Shown here one piece after another: positions 55,022-64,000 of a stretch of DNA of 64,000 nt. Position numbers and translations under genes: made by a program. Under the pieces are notes generated by a model, which saw only the letters and a list, made by a program, of their open reading frames with translations, did no database searches and had not been told where the DNA came from. This stretch comes from Kappaphycus alvarezii (lineage: Eukaryota; Rhodophyta; Florideophyceae; Gigartinales; Solieriaceae). The stretch spans positions 1,426,001-1,490,000 of the forward strand of contig NADL03000662.1 of assembly GCA_002205965.3 (NCBI GenBank), in the 5' to 3' direction. Positions within the stretch are counted from its first letter, which is position 1. Each line of letters starts with the position of its first letter.

Positions 55022-55628
55022 TCAAACAGCATTGATATATACCACTCGCAGTACACTAACCCCCTCATTTTCCTCTCCTAAAAGTTCTACATGGCCGGCT
55101 CGAGGCCAGCCAGCAGGCATGCTAAGTTCGACATCACAGTCGCTGCAGCGTGCCTCTTCATAAACCGCGACTGTCTCCTTGACAGTCACTCCCCTCCCAA
55201 CATTTTCCTTCCTTCCTACCTCGTTTCCACCCGCCCCTCCCAAAACCACCTCGCCATCGCCATCGCCTTCCACCCCAACCGGGACCAACAAAATATTCCC
55301 GGATGCCAATCCTGATGCGTGAGCCACCCTCAACCTTGTGCGCAAACACCAAGGCGGCTACCACCCTCTCCAACACAGTCATCTGACTGACCAGGTCGCC
55401 AAACCTGCCCTCCATGACGAGCTTATCCAAACTAAGACTTTTGACAGTCTCCATATCCAAATATCCCACGACTTCCTCCCACTTCCGCCACTCCCATCTC
55501 TCTCTAAGCAACCTCTGGACATTGCGACATTTGGCTAACTCCCACAACACCACCCTATCTCCAAAACACGGCGACGCTGCCCTTGAAAACCGTGACGCCG
55601 ACCCTTCCCCGGCGCGAGGTGAGGACAT
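55022..55628 (-). pseudogene. Hypothetical protein, frame broken
   Basis: From MSSPRAGEGSASRFSRAASP (55628) the frame continues with VVLWELAKCRNVQRLLRERW, WEEVVGYLDMETVKSLSLDK and GDLVSQMTVLERVVAALVFA; after a shift near 55270 comes EVVLGGAGGNEVGRKENVGR and VYEEARCSDCDVELSMPAGW. The first 100 residues look like a helical globular domain. No family recognised. It is close to the repeat-encoding gene and has a similar acidic Gly/Val-rich tail, so the two could be related. Confidence 0.35.
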
Positions 55629-56410
55629 TGCCGCCCGCCTGTTAAAACGGGCGACTTCTCAACGGGGTAATCGGAAACTCGACGAGCGAAAACTCCCACT
55701 CGACGCAGACCTTCTTGAGGCCAAGCGTCCTGGACACATTCATATCACCCGTGGAGAACAATCATAGATGCGGTGCAAGGGGACATCAGACGACAACCAT
55801 CCCATGTGCAAAGTCTCGCAAAAAAGGTAGACAAGTTGAGCAAGCGATGCCGAGTGTACGTGTAATGGGTTCCAAGCCATTGTGGTACCGTCGAGAACGA
55901 AAGAGTGGACGCGCTTACAACGCAAGGGCTTGAAATTCAAATGGAGCAACAAGCGAAAGTAGAGCATGACTGCATTGACGTGAAAGCATACTCATAAGCG
56001 AAGCGCCGAAAAAGTCTCTGGCCTTGTTGAGAAGAGAGAACTATCTCAACTACCAAGGTCCTGGCCGCGCTAGGAATTAGAGCGCAGCTTCCATATAAAA
56101 AATCGCGACCCAAATGGGCGGCATTTTTAGAGTTTTCCAAATAAAGTACTGCTTCAATGATTTGTAGCATCCTTTGGATGAGACCAATCTGATTATTTTA
56201 CTAACATATAACGAATATGTCGTTGGTAAACGACCCTTACCCTCTAGCGATGCCATCAATTCCCGCAGTCACAAGAAACAAATAGTATCCCTTTTCGCTC
56301 GTTCTTTCTCGAAACTCACTCAACCACTCCTCAATTTTCATGGTCAATTTTCTAGGGATGTACATCAACGATTTCAGCTCATCATAATCCAATTTTTCAG
56401 ACCCAGGTTT
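55629..56410. other. Spacer before the Tnp2-like transposase
   Basis: No recognised gene. If the transposase belongs to a CACTA-type element, its left inverted repeat should be in or left of this stretch; I could not find a CACTA/CACTG tip with a 3-bp duplication. Confidence 0.35.
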
Positions 56411-59132
56411 ATGGGACCAAAACGCAGAAGACGAGGATTTGGAACTTCCTGGATGGATATGACAGATAAAGCCCAATATCTCAGGAGTCTGTTCAGAAAT
56501 TCTCAACTCCATTTGCAGACATCCAGAACAAAATACACGGGATCTGAACAATCTAAACCATCGAGTATCCCCAGCTCTGGATCATTGTTGGATGTTAATA
56601 TTGAACACGAAGAAGTCTCAGTTGAACCCCAAAATCAAAATGTTTCAACGTCCAACAGATCTGCATCTGGAAAGAGGAGTCAACTGTGGACGCGAATTGA
56701 GTCGTAAGGTGGATCGAGTTGAGGATTGGGATTATAGTGATGACAGAAGCTCTTCTGATGATCCAGATGGCTCCGACTTAGAAGAAGTAGCGTATGTGAA
56801 TATGGAAGAGTTGGGCACAGATACTGATTTCCATGAAGATGAAGTAGACATCATTAGAAGAGAAGTGAACTTGCAGCTGAGTAATTTGCCAGCTCTGGGC
56901 AGGGCCGGCAGGGAGCGACATCTCCCTCCACTTCTGAAGAAAGTGGAAAAGTTCATGTTGAAGTGGGAAAACATTTTGGGGGTAAGTATTGTATACGGAA
57001 GCGCTCGCTTTACTATGAAACAATATGAAACCAGAAGATGAATACTGAAAGTCATCACCGACCACACTAACTCTAGAATGCTTCCGTCTTATTCAAAAGT
57101 GAAGCGACCAATTGTGGCACACCTCATGCGGAACTGTTTCCCGAGAGCAGTATTGCACAAATTTGATCTAGATTACAAGGATATCCTTCCGATATCAACC
57201 AACGCAGTCGTCTTCGAGCATAGAAATTCCAGTCTCGTCAGCTACTCAAATGGAACTCAGTCTGTGATGAGGAGATCTCCTATGGCTCAAATTTATGTCA
57301 TCTTTCCAAGTGAATGGGCTCGTATGGATTTGTCAATGCCCTTCTTTTATCCCGCCATACGAGGGGATACAAACAGAGAATATCATATTGATCGGGCAAA
57401 GATAGTCACAGATCGAGCAGAGCTGCTCGCACCAACGACTTTCATATACGTAAAAAAAGGAAGTCGAATTGAGAAAGCCGGATGTGGCTCTGTTGTGATT
57501 ATCCAAGTGAAAAATCTTCCGCAAAGTGTCATGAAAGTGCCTCCGGACAGAATAAAATACGTTCTCGGAGAATACCATGAATCAAACTATGACAAGTACG
57601 AGCATTTAGTGGAGGCAAAGATCTCCACAGTTTGGTGTGTTGGAGCTGTCGAAACGGAAAGCGCTCGTCTTGCTATGCAAAACGTCAGTGGTGTGGAGTT
57701 GACAGTTGTGAGAGCTCTTTCAAACGCGGGTCCCCGGGATGGAATCAATTCAGATATGGAGGTTCCGTCATCTGAGAAACGCGTGATTCCAGATGACATA
57801 TGTGCACTTCTTACACCGAGCCGTATTACGATATCAGATGGGTGGGGGACTACAACTTACATGTGCGTACTTGTGAATCAGTTTTGGAGAGATAAGCTTG
57901 GGGATGCGCCAAGAATGTTTGTGTGGGTTGAAGTGGCTGGAATAAACCATGGTCTTGAGCAAGACTGGAAAGTGAGAGTCAGGCTCATGGGTTCAAGTGA
58001 TTTTTGTGGCCCTGTATCGCTCATGTCGAACAAATTTGCTCTTTGTCGATATGAGATCCTAAAAAGAACATTTTTGCACAAAATCATGTGGATATCTCTG
58101 AGACTCTAACCTACAATATGTGGTATATAGGGCGATTTTATATTGCGAAGACTTTCAACCCTATTCTTCCCAATTGCCTCAAGGTTCTGCTGGAGATGGT
58201 TACCTCTTACCACTCGGACTACCACCTCAATGCGCAATTCACGTGCTGCAGTGCTACTTTTGGGATTGACGCCACCAGGGCTCAGCACGAACCTCGTGTT
58301 GCTCAATATCATACCGGATATTGTAAAAATGATCGAAGAAGGGGTCGATGGAATCGATATGGATGGTAACCAGGTGAAGATTTTCATTGATATCGTAGGC
58401 TTTATCGCAGAGTATTCAGCTATGTCACATGTTTTGGACTTGCTAGGCCACACTTCAGCTTCACCATGTACATTTTGCACTCTCAGGAGAGAGAACCAGG
58501 TTGATAAGAGCAGTTACGGATTTACAAGGGATGTGCATGCATTATCAAGCGCAGATCTGTGCTGTTTTGAACGCCACATGGCTTTGAGAGGAAGCAGTAT
58601 AAAAGAAAATGGGACAAGGTAGTTGGGAATGTCGAAGACAGAGACTGTTTCGGAAGAGCGGTGTCCACTAATCTGTTTGCACAAGGCCTTACAGGGATGC
58701 AGATCAAAGATACCGCTTAAAAAGAATGGGGAAAGAGTTGTAGGCGGTATGTTCGATCCTTACCGCTCATGCGTTGTAGCCCCTGATCATCTTCTGACTC
58801 GAATGGCCATTAACGTCATGATATGTTGCTTTCATCTACTGCAGACAATTAATCGAGGCTGTGTATGGATTTCTTGCTTTGTGCAAGTTTATGAGAACAG
58901 TTTACTGCCACAGACGGAAGTGTACAACGCGAAAACAAAAAGTATCCACAACATGAGCCTTTCAGCCACATACTGCTTACTAACTGTATCTGCTCGGGTG
59001 TTTCGAACAGGTGCAACAGTTACAGGATTTACAGTGACAGATGTGTTTTGGAACTCCGTGAAACTACTTGAAGATCTTCAAGCATTAGTTGCATATACGT
59101 ATTGGTAGCCAACTGCACATGTTGATGGATTG
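56411..59132 (+). pseudogene. Large Tnp2/CACTA-like transposase, 5' part, interrupted by Copia
   Basis: The ATG at 56411 (MGPKRRRRGFGTSW) starts a basic then acidic N terminus. After a shift come DWDYSDDRSSSDDPDGSDLE and EVNLQLSNLPALGRAGRERH (to 56981), where GTAAGT (56982) and CTAAC...TAG (57067-57076) look like a 95-bp intron, though the phase is off by one base. The 343-codon frame 57078-58109 has LPSYSKVKRPIVAHLM, MAQIYVIFPSEWARMDLSMP and SDGWGTTTYMCVLVNQFW. Further on are LNIIPDIVKMIEEGVDGIDM, GFIAEYSAMSHVLDLLGHTS followed by PCTFC..CR (a D/H...C-x2-C block like that of Tnp2), and FDPYRSCVVAPDHLLT. The last frame continues beyond the Copia element. The Tnp2 assignment is tentative. Confidence 0.45.
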
Positions 59133-59342
59133 TATTAGATTATTACATTATAACTTCCCCTTTTTTTTGTTGTTGTTGGTTCTTAGTCTAGTATTAGCTT
59201 ATATACTATTCGTAACAAATATTGATGTGATCCAACTCAGTAGATCACGTACAGCTCACACAGTAAATATACAATGATGCATTGCTTGTCCACCTCTAGA
59301 CTTAATCTGATAATCACATACACTTGTATGACTCATCTATCA
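59133..59342 (-). repeat. Copia 3' LTR (210 bp)
   Basis: On minus it begins TGATAGATGAGTCATACAAG and ends CTAATA. It contains a TATATAAGC TATA-like box (about 59195-59203 on minus) near its end. Near-identical to 63419-63629. Confidence 0.9.
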
Positions 59343-59594
59343 TGCCCCCTCAGATTCAGTCTTCATGTTGCATCATTCCCATACCAGAAACACATCGTTC
59401 CAGTTTGACTAGTTCAAGTGGCTTGATCATGCAATCAGCTAGCATTGATTATGTGGGGATATAGTTGATCTCAATCTTTCCTTTGCTCTCAGAGTCTAGA
59501 GCAAAATGGTAACAAACGTCAATGTGCTTACTTCTTTCCGTAATAGAGGCCTCCTTAGCTAACTTCATAGCCATTTGGTTATCAGCATATATCG

Positions 59595-60704
59595 TCACTG
59601 ACTTGATGTCGATCTCAAAAAATTGCACAACTTCCTAATCCAGAGTGCTTCTCTTGCTGCTAATGCCTGTCCAATATACTCTGCTTCAGTGCTTGATGCA
59701 GCGACCTCATTCTGCAGCTTAGACTTCCAAGTAAAAGCACCACCTGCTAAACAAAGTACGTATCCAGTTGTAGATTTCCTAGACAGATCTCCTTCTAAGT
59801 CGGAGTCGGTATATCCATTGATTACGAGTGCATTGCTACCAGCATACTTGATAGCGTAACTAATGGTTTTCTTCAAATACCGCAGCACTCTCTTGGCAGC
59901 CATCCAATGAGACATTGTATGATGACTGTAGTGTCTCGACAAGCAGCCACCTACATACATTATATCAGGTCTGGTTGTGACAGCTAGATACATTAGACAG
60001 CCCACTAGTTCTCTATACGGTTCATTTCAGGGCGTCTCTTCTCCGTTCTTCATACTCCCCAATACCATAGGAGTTACTGACTTCTTTGCGCCGTCCATGT
60101 TAAACTTCTTCAGTATCTTACTGATGTATCCGTGCTGATGAATGAGTACCACTTTCGATTCCCTGTCTCTTTGTATGTTCACTCCAAGGAAATAATTTGC
60201 TTCTTTAAGACACCTTACTTCGAACTTGCCTCGAATCGTAGACTTCACAACTTTACAAGTTTCCTTGCGTTTGGCGGCGATCAATATATCATCAACATAA
60301 AAGACTACAAAACAAATGCATCCCCTGATGACCTTCTTATATAAACATGGGTTTGCATCGGACTGCATAAAACCAATAACCTTCATGAACTTACTAAACT
60401 TCACGCTCCATGCACGTGATGCCTGCTTTAACCCGTATAGTGTTTTTAATAATCTCCACCCTTTGCCGTGCCATGTCAAAGATTTAAACTCGCTTTGCAA
60501 ATTCTTTGGTAGTGGTGGTGGTTCAAGGTAGAGCTCCTCCTCCAGCTCTCCACTTTGGAACGCTGTCTTTATGTCGATTTGCTCTAGTTCGAAGTCACGT
60601 GCGGCGACATGCCCCAATAAGAACCTTACTGTAGAGAACTTGGTAACAGGTGCAAAAACGTCGTAGTAGTCCACTCCATGAACTTGAGTGAAACCTTTTG
60701 CCAC
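59595..60704 (-). pseudogene. Copia reverse transcriptase (RVT_2) and RNase H
   Basis: 60704-60027: MAKGFTQVHGVDYYDVFAPV, IDIKTAFQSGELEEELYL, TLYGLKQASRAWSVKFSKFM, and CFVVFYVDDILIAA with the YVDD polymerase box, then FEVRCLKEANYFLGVNIQRD. After a single in-frame stop the frame continues at 60005 with GCLMYLAVTTRPDIMYVGGC and KYAGSNALVINGYTDSDLEGD, then STTGYVLCLAGGAFTWKSKL and STEAEYIGQALAAREALWI, which is the RNase H domain with its D and E residues. This is the best preserved part of the element. Confidence 0.88.
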
Positions 60705-60866
60705 CAGTCTGGCTTTGTGCCTTACTATCTTACCATCTGCATCTTTCTTGATACTAAAAATCCACTTCGAATTGATAAGCTTCTTCCCTTAGGAACTTCA
60801 CTTACTCTGTATACTCCATGTTCTGATATGGATTCAAGCTCAGTCCGTATGGCTTCTGTCCATTCC

Positions 60867-62418
60867 TTAGAGTACGTGGACGATTCTATTTCTTCTATGG
60901 ATGTAGGTAATTTTCATTGGACTGATCATTAAGCTGCTGTACTGGTAAGAATGCCAGCATGCTGTCATATGTGTATCTCTCTGGACGCTTGGTGACACGT
61001 TTACGTCTCTCTGGTACATGAGTAAGCAGGTGTTCATTCTGCTTAACAAGCTCTTCCAATCCTGGCTGTGTTTCTTCATTCTATATACCTGTGGGATCAT
61101 CTGTATTACTATAGACATCGTCGACATCATCCTGACTGCTTGTACTAATAGTCTTAGATTCAGATACAGGCCGTCCTGGATATTCTTTGATAAATCTTAC
61201 GTCCCTTGACAATACTACCTTATGCAGATCAGGAACAAAAATTCTGTACGCATCTGATTCACTGTATCCCACATGTATGCCGTTCCACGTCAGGGATTCA
61301 AATTTTCCTTCTCTGTAATTTGCAGATTTCTTAACTTGAACTGCAGAACCAAATACTCTTAGTTTTGAAAGGTCAGGTTTTCTGCCATGTACAACTTCAA
61401 AAGGGGTCCTATTCCCATACGACCCATGAGTAGACTTTGTGAGTGTCCTGTTTCTCACAAAATTCATTGTAGCAACGGCCTCAGCCCATAGATACTCATA
61501 GTCTTCTACGTTGTTAATTGTCCTTAGTTCTGACAGAAAACTCCTTGCCCCTCAACCAGGGTTCTGTTTAAGCGCTCTGCTCTTCCGTTAAACTCAGGTA
61601 AATACGGTGGTGTTACTTGTTGTGAGATACCTCGCTTTCCGAATTCGTTTTGCAAATCATTGGACAAATATTCACTCGCCCTATCAGCCCTGATGCGCCT
61701 TACTTTCGTCCCAGTTAGGTTCTCTGTCATATTAATTAATTGCTCAAGTGCCCTTGGGCACTCGATCGATCCATTAAAAATCTGATCCAAGACGCCCCAC
61801 TAGCGTCGTCTAGAAAACTTAGGACATACTTTGATCCGCTGATCGAAGCCACTCTCGTAGGTCCTATTATATCTGAGTGTACCAACTCCAGAACATCACG
61901 GGCTTTCTTGGCCCTAGATGGATGTTGTGCGGCAATCTGCTTGCCCTCATTACATTCTCGACAACTATTATCAGTCCTTTTGTTCTTTACTGCATCCAGT
62001 CCATGTGATGCATTCGTTTGGATCATTTCTTTCAAAACACTTTTGTTGACGTGGCACATTCGCCTGTGCATCAGCTGTAAGTCATCGCACCCACTTTGGT
62101 TAACAAAACTTCATTGCTTCCATCAAATATTAATGCACGCATGCCAACCAAATGGCATATGCCATGGCCTTCTGTATTACCCTTCATGATGATCTCGTCT
62201 CCTATGAACGCCTTCATCGCATTAGACTTTGCTGGGTATTCAATACTTATCCTTGCATTTTGTGCCAACGTCTGTGACATTAGACTCGTTCGCATGATCG
62301 GGATATGGGCTACTCTTTTAAGCTTAATCGTTCTGCGAGTCCCATCTATGTCTTGCTTTAACATTACCGAGCCATATCCTCTAATAGGCATTTTTCCATT
62401 TATAGCGGCCGTATTCAT
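60867..62418 (-). pseudogene. Copia protease end and integrase
   Basis: 62418-62071 gives the rest of the protease-linker (GYGSVMLKQDIDGTRRTIKL, RVAHIPIMRTSLMSQTLA). The integrase follows in broken frames: the HHCC finger HRRMCHVNKSVLKEMI ... CRECNEGK, the first Asp in LELVHSDIIGPTRV, RADRASEYLSNDLQNEFGKR, then VTPPYLPEFNGRAERLNRTL with the catalytic Glu in GRAERLNR, and NRTPFEVVHGRKPDLSKLRV (61467-61081). Frames shift at about 62071, 61790, 61467 and 61130. Confidence 0.8.
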
Positions 62419-62421
62419 GAC

Positions 62422-63414
62422 CTAGTCATGTATCTCTCTGAGTTCATAGTCGAATAGTATGTCACGCCGGTTTGTCATGTGCTGCGTAGCACAATTATCA
62501 AGGAACCACTCAGATTCCATACCATTCATCCCAGTCGCAAATGCTATACATGCTGAATCCTTCTTTCTATTCTCATTCTTGAACTTACCGTTCAACTTTT
62601 GTATTTTCTCTTTAACTTCGTCAGATATCTTCAACTTAGCATTATACTGTGGCGACTCTTGATTATAGAAACACTGCGAAAATCTGTGACCGACTTTGCC
62701 ACACCCGTAACAGCTTCCTTTAAACTTCTTGCTACTTCTACTGTTAGCCTTATTGTTCACCTTCTGACCAGTGTAAAAGGCAGCATTGCTCCTTACATTA
62801 TGTTTCTGTTGCGATTTGAGTTCCCCCTCCCTTATTTCTAATCTTGACACAATTTATTGAAACGTGAAGTCAGCAGTGCTCTGTAGAACAGTTTTAATCA
62901 TATCGTATTCAGGGCCTAGTCATAGATATAAAGCGAACTTCTTATCTTATTTCTGGAACACATAATTGCTCATCGCGAGGCTATTCTCAATTTGAGATAT
63001 ACCCTCAATAAACGAACGTACTGACTGTCTATCCTTCATCTTCATTTTAAACAGCTTACTCCTTAAGCTGTACTGACTTGCAGAGGACTTGATCTTCTGC
63101 ATGTTCTCTAAAGCATCCAACACATCTTTGGGATCGTCTTTCATTGCTAAGGACGGTAGAAATTTAGCATCGACATTCAAGAGTATTTCAGCTAAGCACT
63201 GCTGTTTCAACCTGTACTCCTTTTTCTTGGCTAAAACCTCATCAGAGTCTTCATCTTGAATCTCCACGTCGATAGTGGAACGTCCTTCCAGAAACCTCCA
63301 AAGATCTATAGCCCTCAGTACGAGCTTCATTTGTAATGCCCACGAGGCGTAATTACTCTCAGTCAATTTCTCGATGGTATACCTGATATTATTCATGACG
63401 TTCTCTGGGCCCAT
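62422..63414 (-). pseudogene. Copia gag and start of protease
   Basis: MGPENVMNNIRYTIEKLTES (63414) opens a Gag of the UBN2 type: SNYASWALQMKLVLRAIDLW, VLDALENMQKIKSSASQYSL, KMKDRQSVRSFIEGI. It stays in one frame but with three in-frame stops between 62946 and 62850. It then gives the zinc knuckle CYGCGKVGHRFSQC and the protease start WFLDNCATQHMT, where active elements have D-S-G-A. So Ser and Gly are replaced and the protease would be dead. A further TAG at 62421-62419 precedes the rest of the protease (62418-62071). Confidence 0.8.
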
Positions 63415-63418
63415 AACC

Positions 63419-63629
63419 TATTAGATTATTAGATTATAACTTTCCTTTTTTTGTTGTTGTTGGTTCTTAGTCTAGTATTGGCTTATATACTATTCGTAAC
63501 AACTAATGTGGATGTGATCCAACTCAGCAGATCACGTACAGCTCATACAGTAAATATACAATGATGCATTGCTTGTCCACCTCTAGACTTAATCTGATAA
63601 TCACATACACTTGTATGACTCATCTATCA
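63419..63629 (-). repeat. Copia 5' LTR (211 bp)
   Basis: The partner of the LTR at 59133-59342. It is upstream of gag in the element's orientation and so would hold the promoter; the TATATAAGC sequence is conserved. Confidence 0.9.
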
Positions 63630-64000
63630 GATTGAATGCTGTGGACAAAGTATTCGACCCAAAGAACAAGTGGATGTGCAGTTTGCAAAGAAAATCATTC
63701 AAGTACGTAGCAGAGCTGGATAACTTCATGACACTAGTTTATGAAGAGATGGGCTCAGAAACCAGAATAGCTGACGGACCTGACAAACCGAACTTGCAAA
63801 GGTTGATTGAGTTGTTCCGTTACAGTATTCCTAGTTATGGACATGTAAGTCACTTTATGGAGCTTGTGTTTGAAGCCGCCGATCAACCATTGAAAAGATG
63901 CTTTGTTCGAAGTAATCACAGGCTGCCGCAGTTATCAGCAACAGAGCATACATTGGCGAATGATTGGAAGGGGCGTATTGAAATCCTACTTCAGTTATTG
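63630..64000 (+). pseudogene. Tnp2/CACTA-like transposase, continuation beyond the Copia insertion
   Basis: Directly after the Copia element the plus frame resumes with NAVDKVFDPKNKWMCSLQRK, YVAELDNFMTLVYEEMGSET, LQRLIELFRYSIPSYGHVSH and FMELVFEAADQPLKRCFVRS, running off the window edge. The text before the element (VAYTYW) and after it belongs to one C-terminal domain, and excising the Copia with one GATTG copy rejoins the gene. No stop in the visible 120 codons. Confidence 0.45.

Larger units (their letters stand above)
59133..63629 (-). mobile_element. Complete Copia LTR retrotransposon, 4.5 kb, target duplication GATTG
   Basis: Two LTRs (59133-59342 and 63419-63629) bound the element, and GATTG flanks both sides (59128-59132, 63630-63634). 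A purine tract (GAGGGGGCA) lies directly inside the 3' LTR at 59343-59352. The primer-binding site should lie at 63408-63418 (GGTTATGGGCC on minus); it is not the usual initiator-Met complement. The internal region encodes gag, protease, integrase, reverse transcriptase and RNase H on minus in Copia order. The LTRs differ at roughly half a dozen positions plus two small indels, so insertion is fairly recent, but the coding region already has stops and shifts. Confidence 0.92.

Overview
The window is eukaryotic nuclear DNA. It has almost no introns, compact protein genes, and a dense, nested mix of retrotransposons (Copia, a second LTR family, restriction-like-endonuclease non-LTR elements) and DNA transposons (piggyBac, two Tc1/mariner elements, PIF/Harbinger, a Tnp2/CACTA-like element). 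With the glycosyltransferase, FkbM methyltransferase and EndoU genes, this best fits a macroscopic red alga (florideophyte, Chondrus-like). That assignment is inference from gene content; an oomycete or another protist is not excluded.

Layout. 0-9 kb: non-LTR fragments (505-1250, 8110-9089), one broken gene for a secreted cysteine-rich/jelly-roll-like protein (2067-3005, minus), and a gene-free stretch with palindromic TACTGTA motifs. 9-17 kb: transposons back to back. A decayed piggyBac element (9078-11944) interrupts a non-LTR ORF. Next comes a Tc1 element (11979-14347) whose left inverted repeat carries a 5'-truncated non-LTR insertion. Nineteen bases on, a second Tc1 element (14366-16834) is split by a 912-bp solo LTR. 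17-26 kb: AT-rich and almost gene-free, with a Copia gag vestige, a 400-bp MITE derived from the piggyBac element and a Tc1 vestige. 26-32 kb: degenerate non-LTR copies, including one nearly full-length.

32.7-45.5 kb is the gene-rich core: GT8 and GT64 glycosyltransferase modules, an LCAT/PDAT-like lipase fold, a GT90 (CAP10) glycosyltransferase on minus, a membrane-anchored FkbM methyltransferase, an EndoU ribonuclease, two tandem N-acetylglucosamine-kinase-like genes and a 2-oxoglutarate/Fe(II) dioxygenase. Several would fit synthesis or modification of extracellular glycans. All but the dioxygenase are broken by reading-frame shifts, with almost no in-frame stop codons. That pattern means either very recent decay or indel errors in the assembly, and it is the main point to settle.

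45.8-64 kb is again mobile or repetitive: an internally deleted PIF/Harbinger element (3-bp target duplication ATT), an LTR element with gag, protease and integrase but no reverse transcriptase, an unknown ORF carrying two in-frame stops, a gene with a 30-bp minisatellite encoding decapeptides, and a large Tnp2/CACTA-like transposase gene interrupted by a complete Copia element (59133-63629, 5-bp target duplication GATTG). The Tnp2-like gene runs off the right edge.
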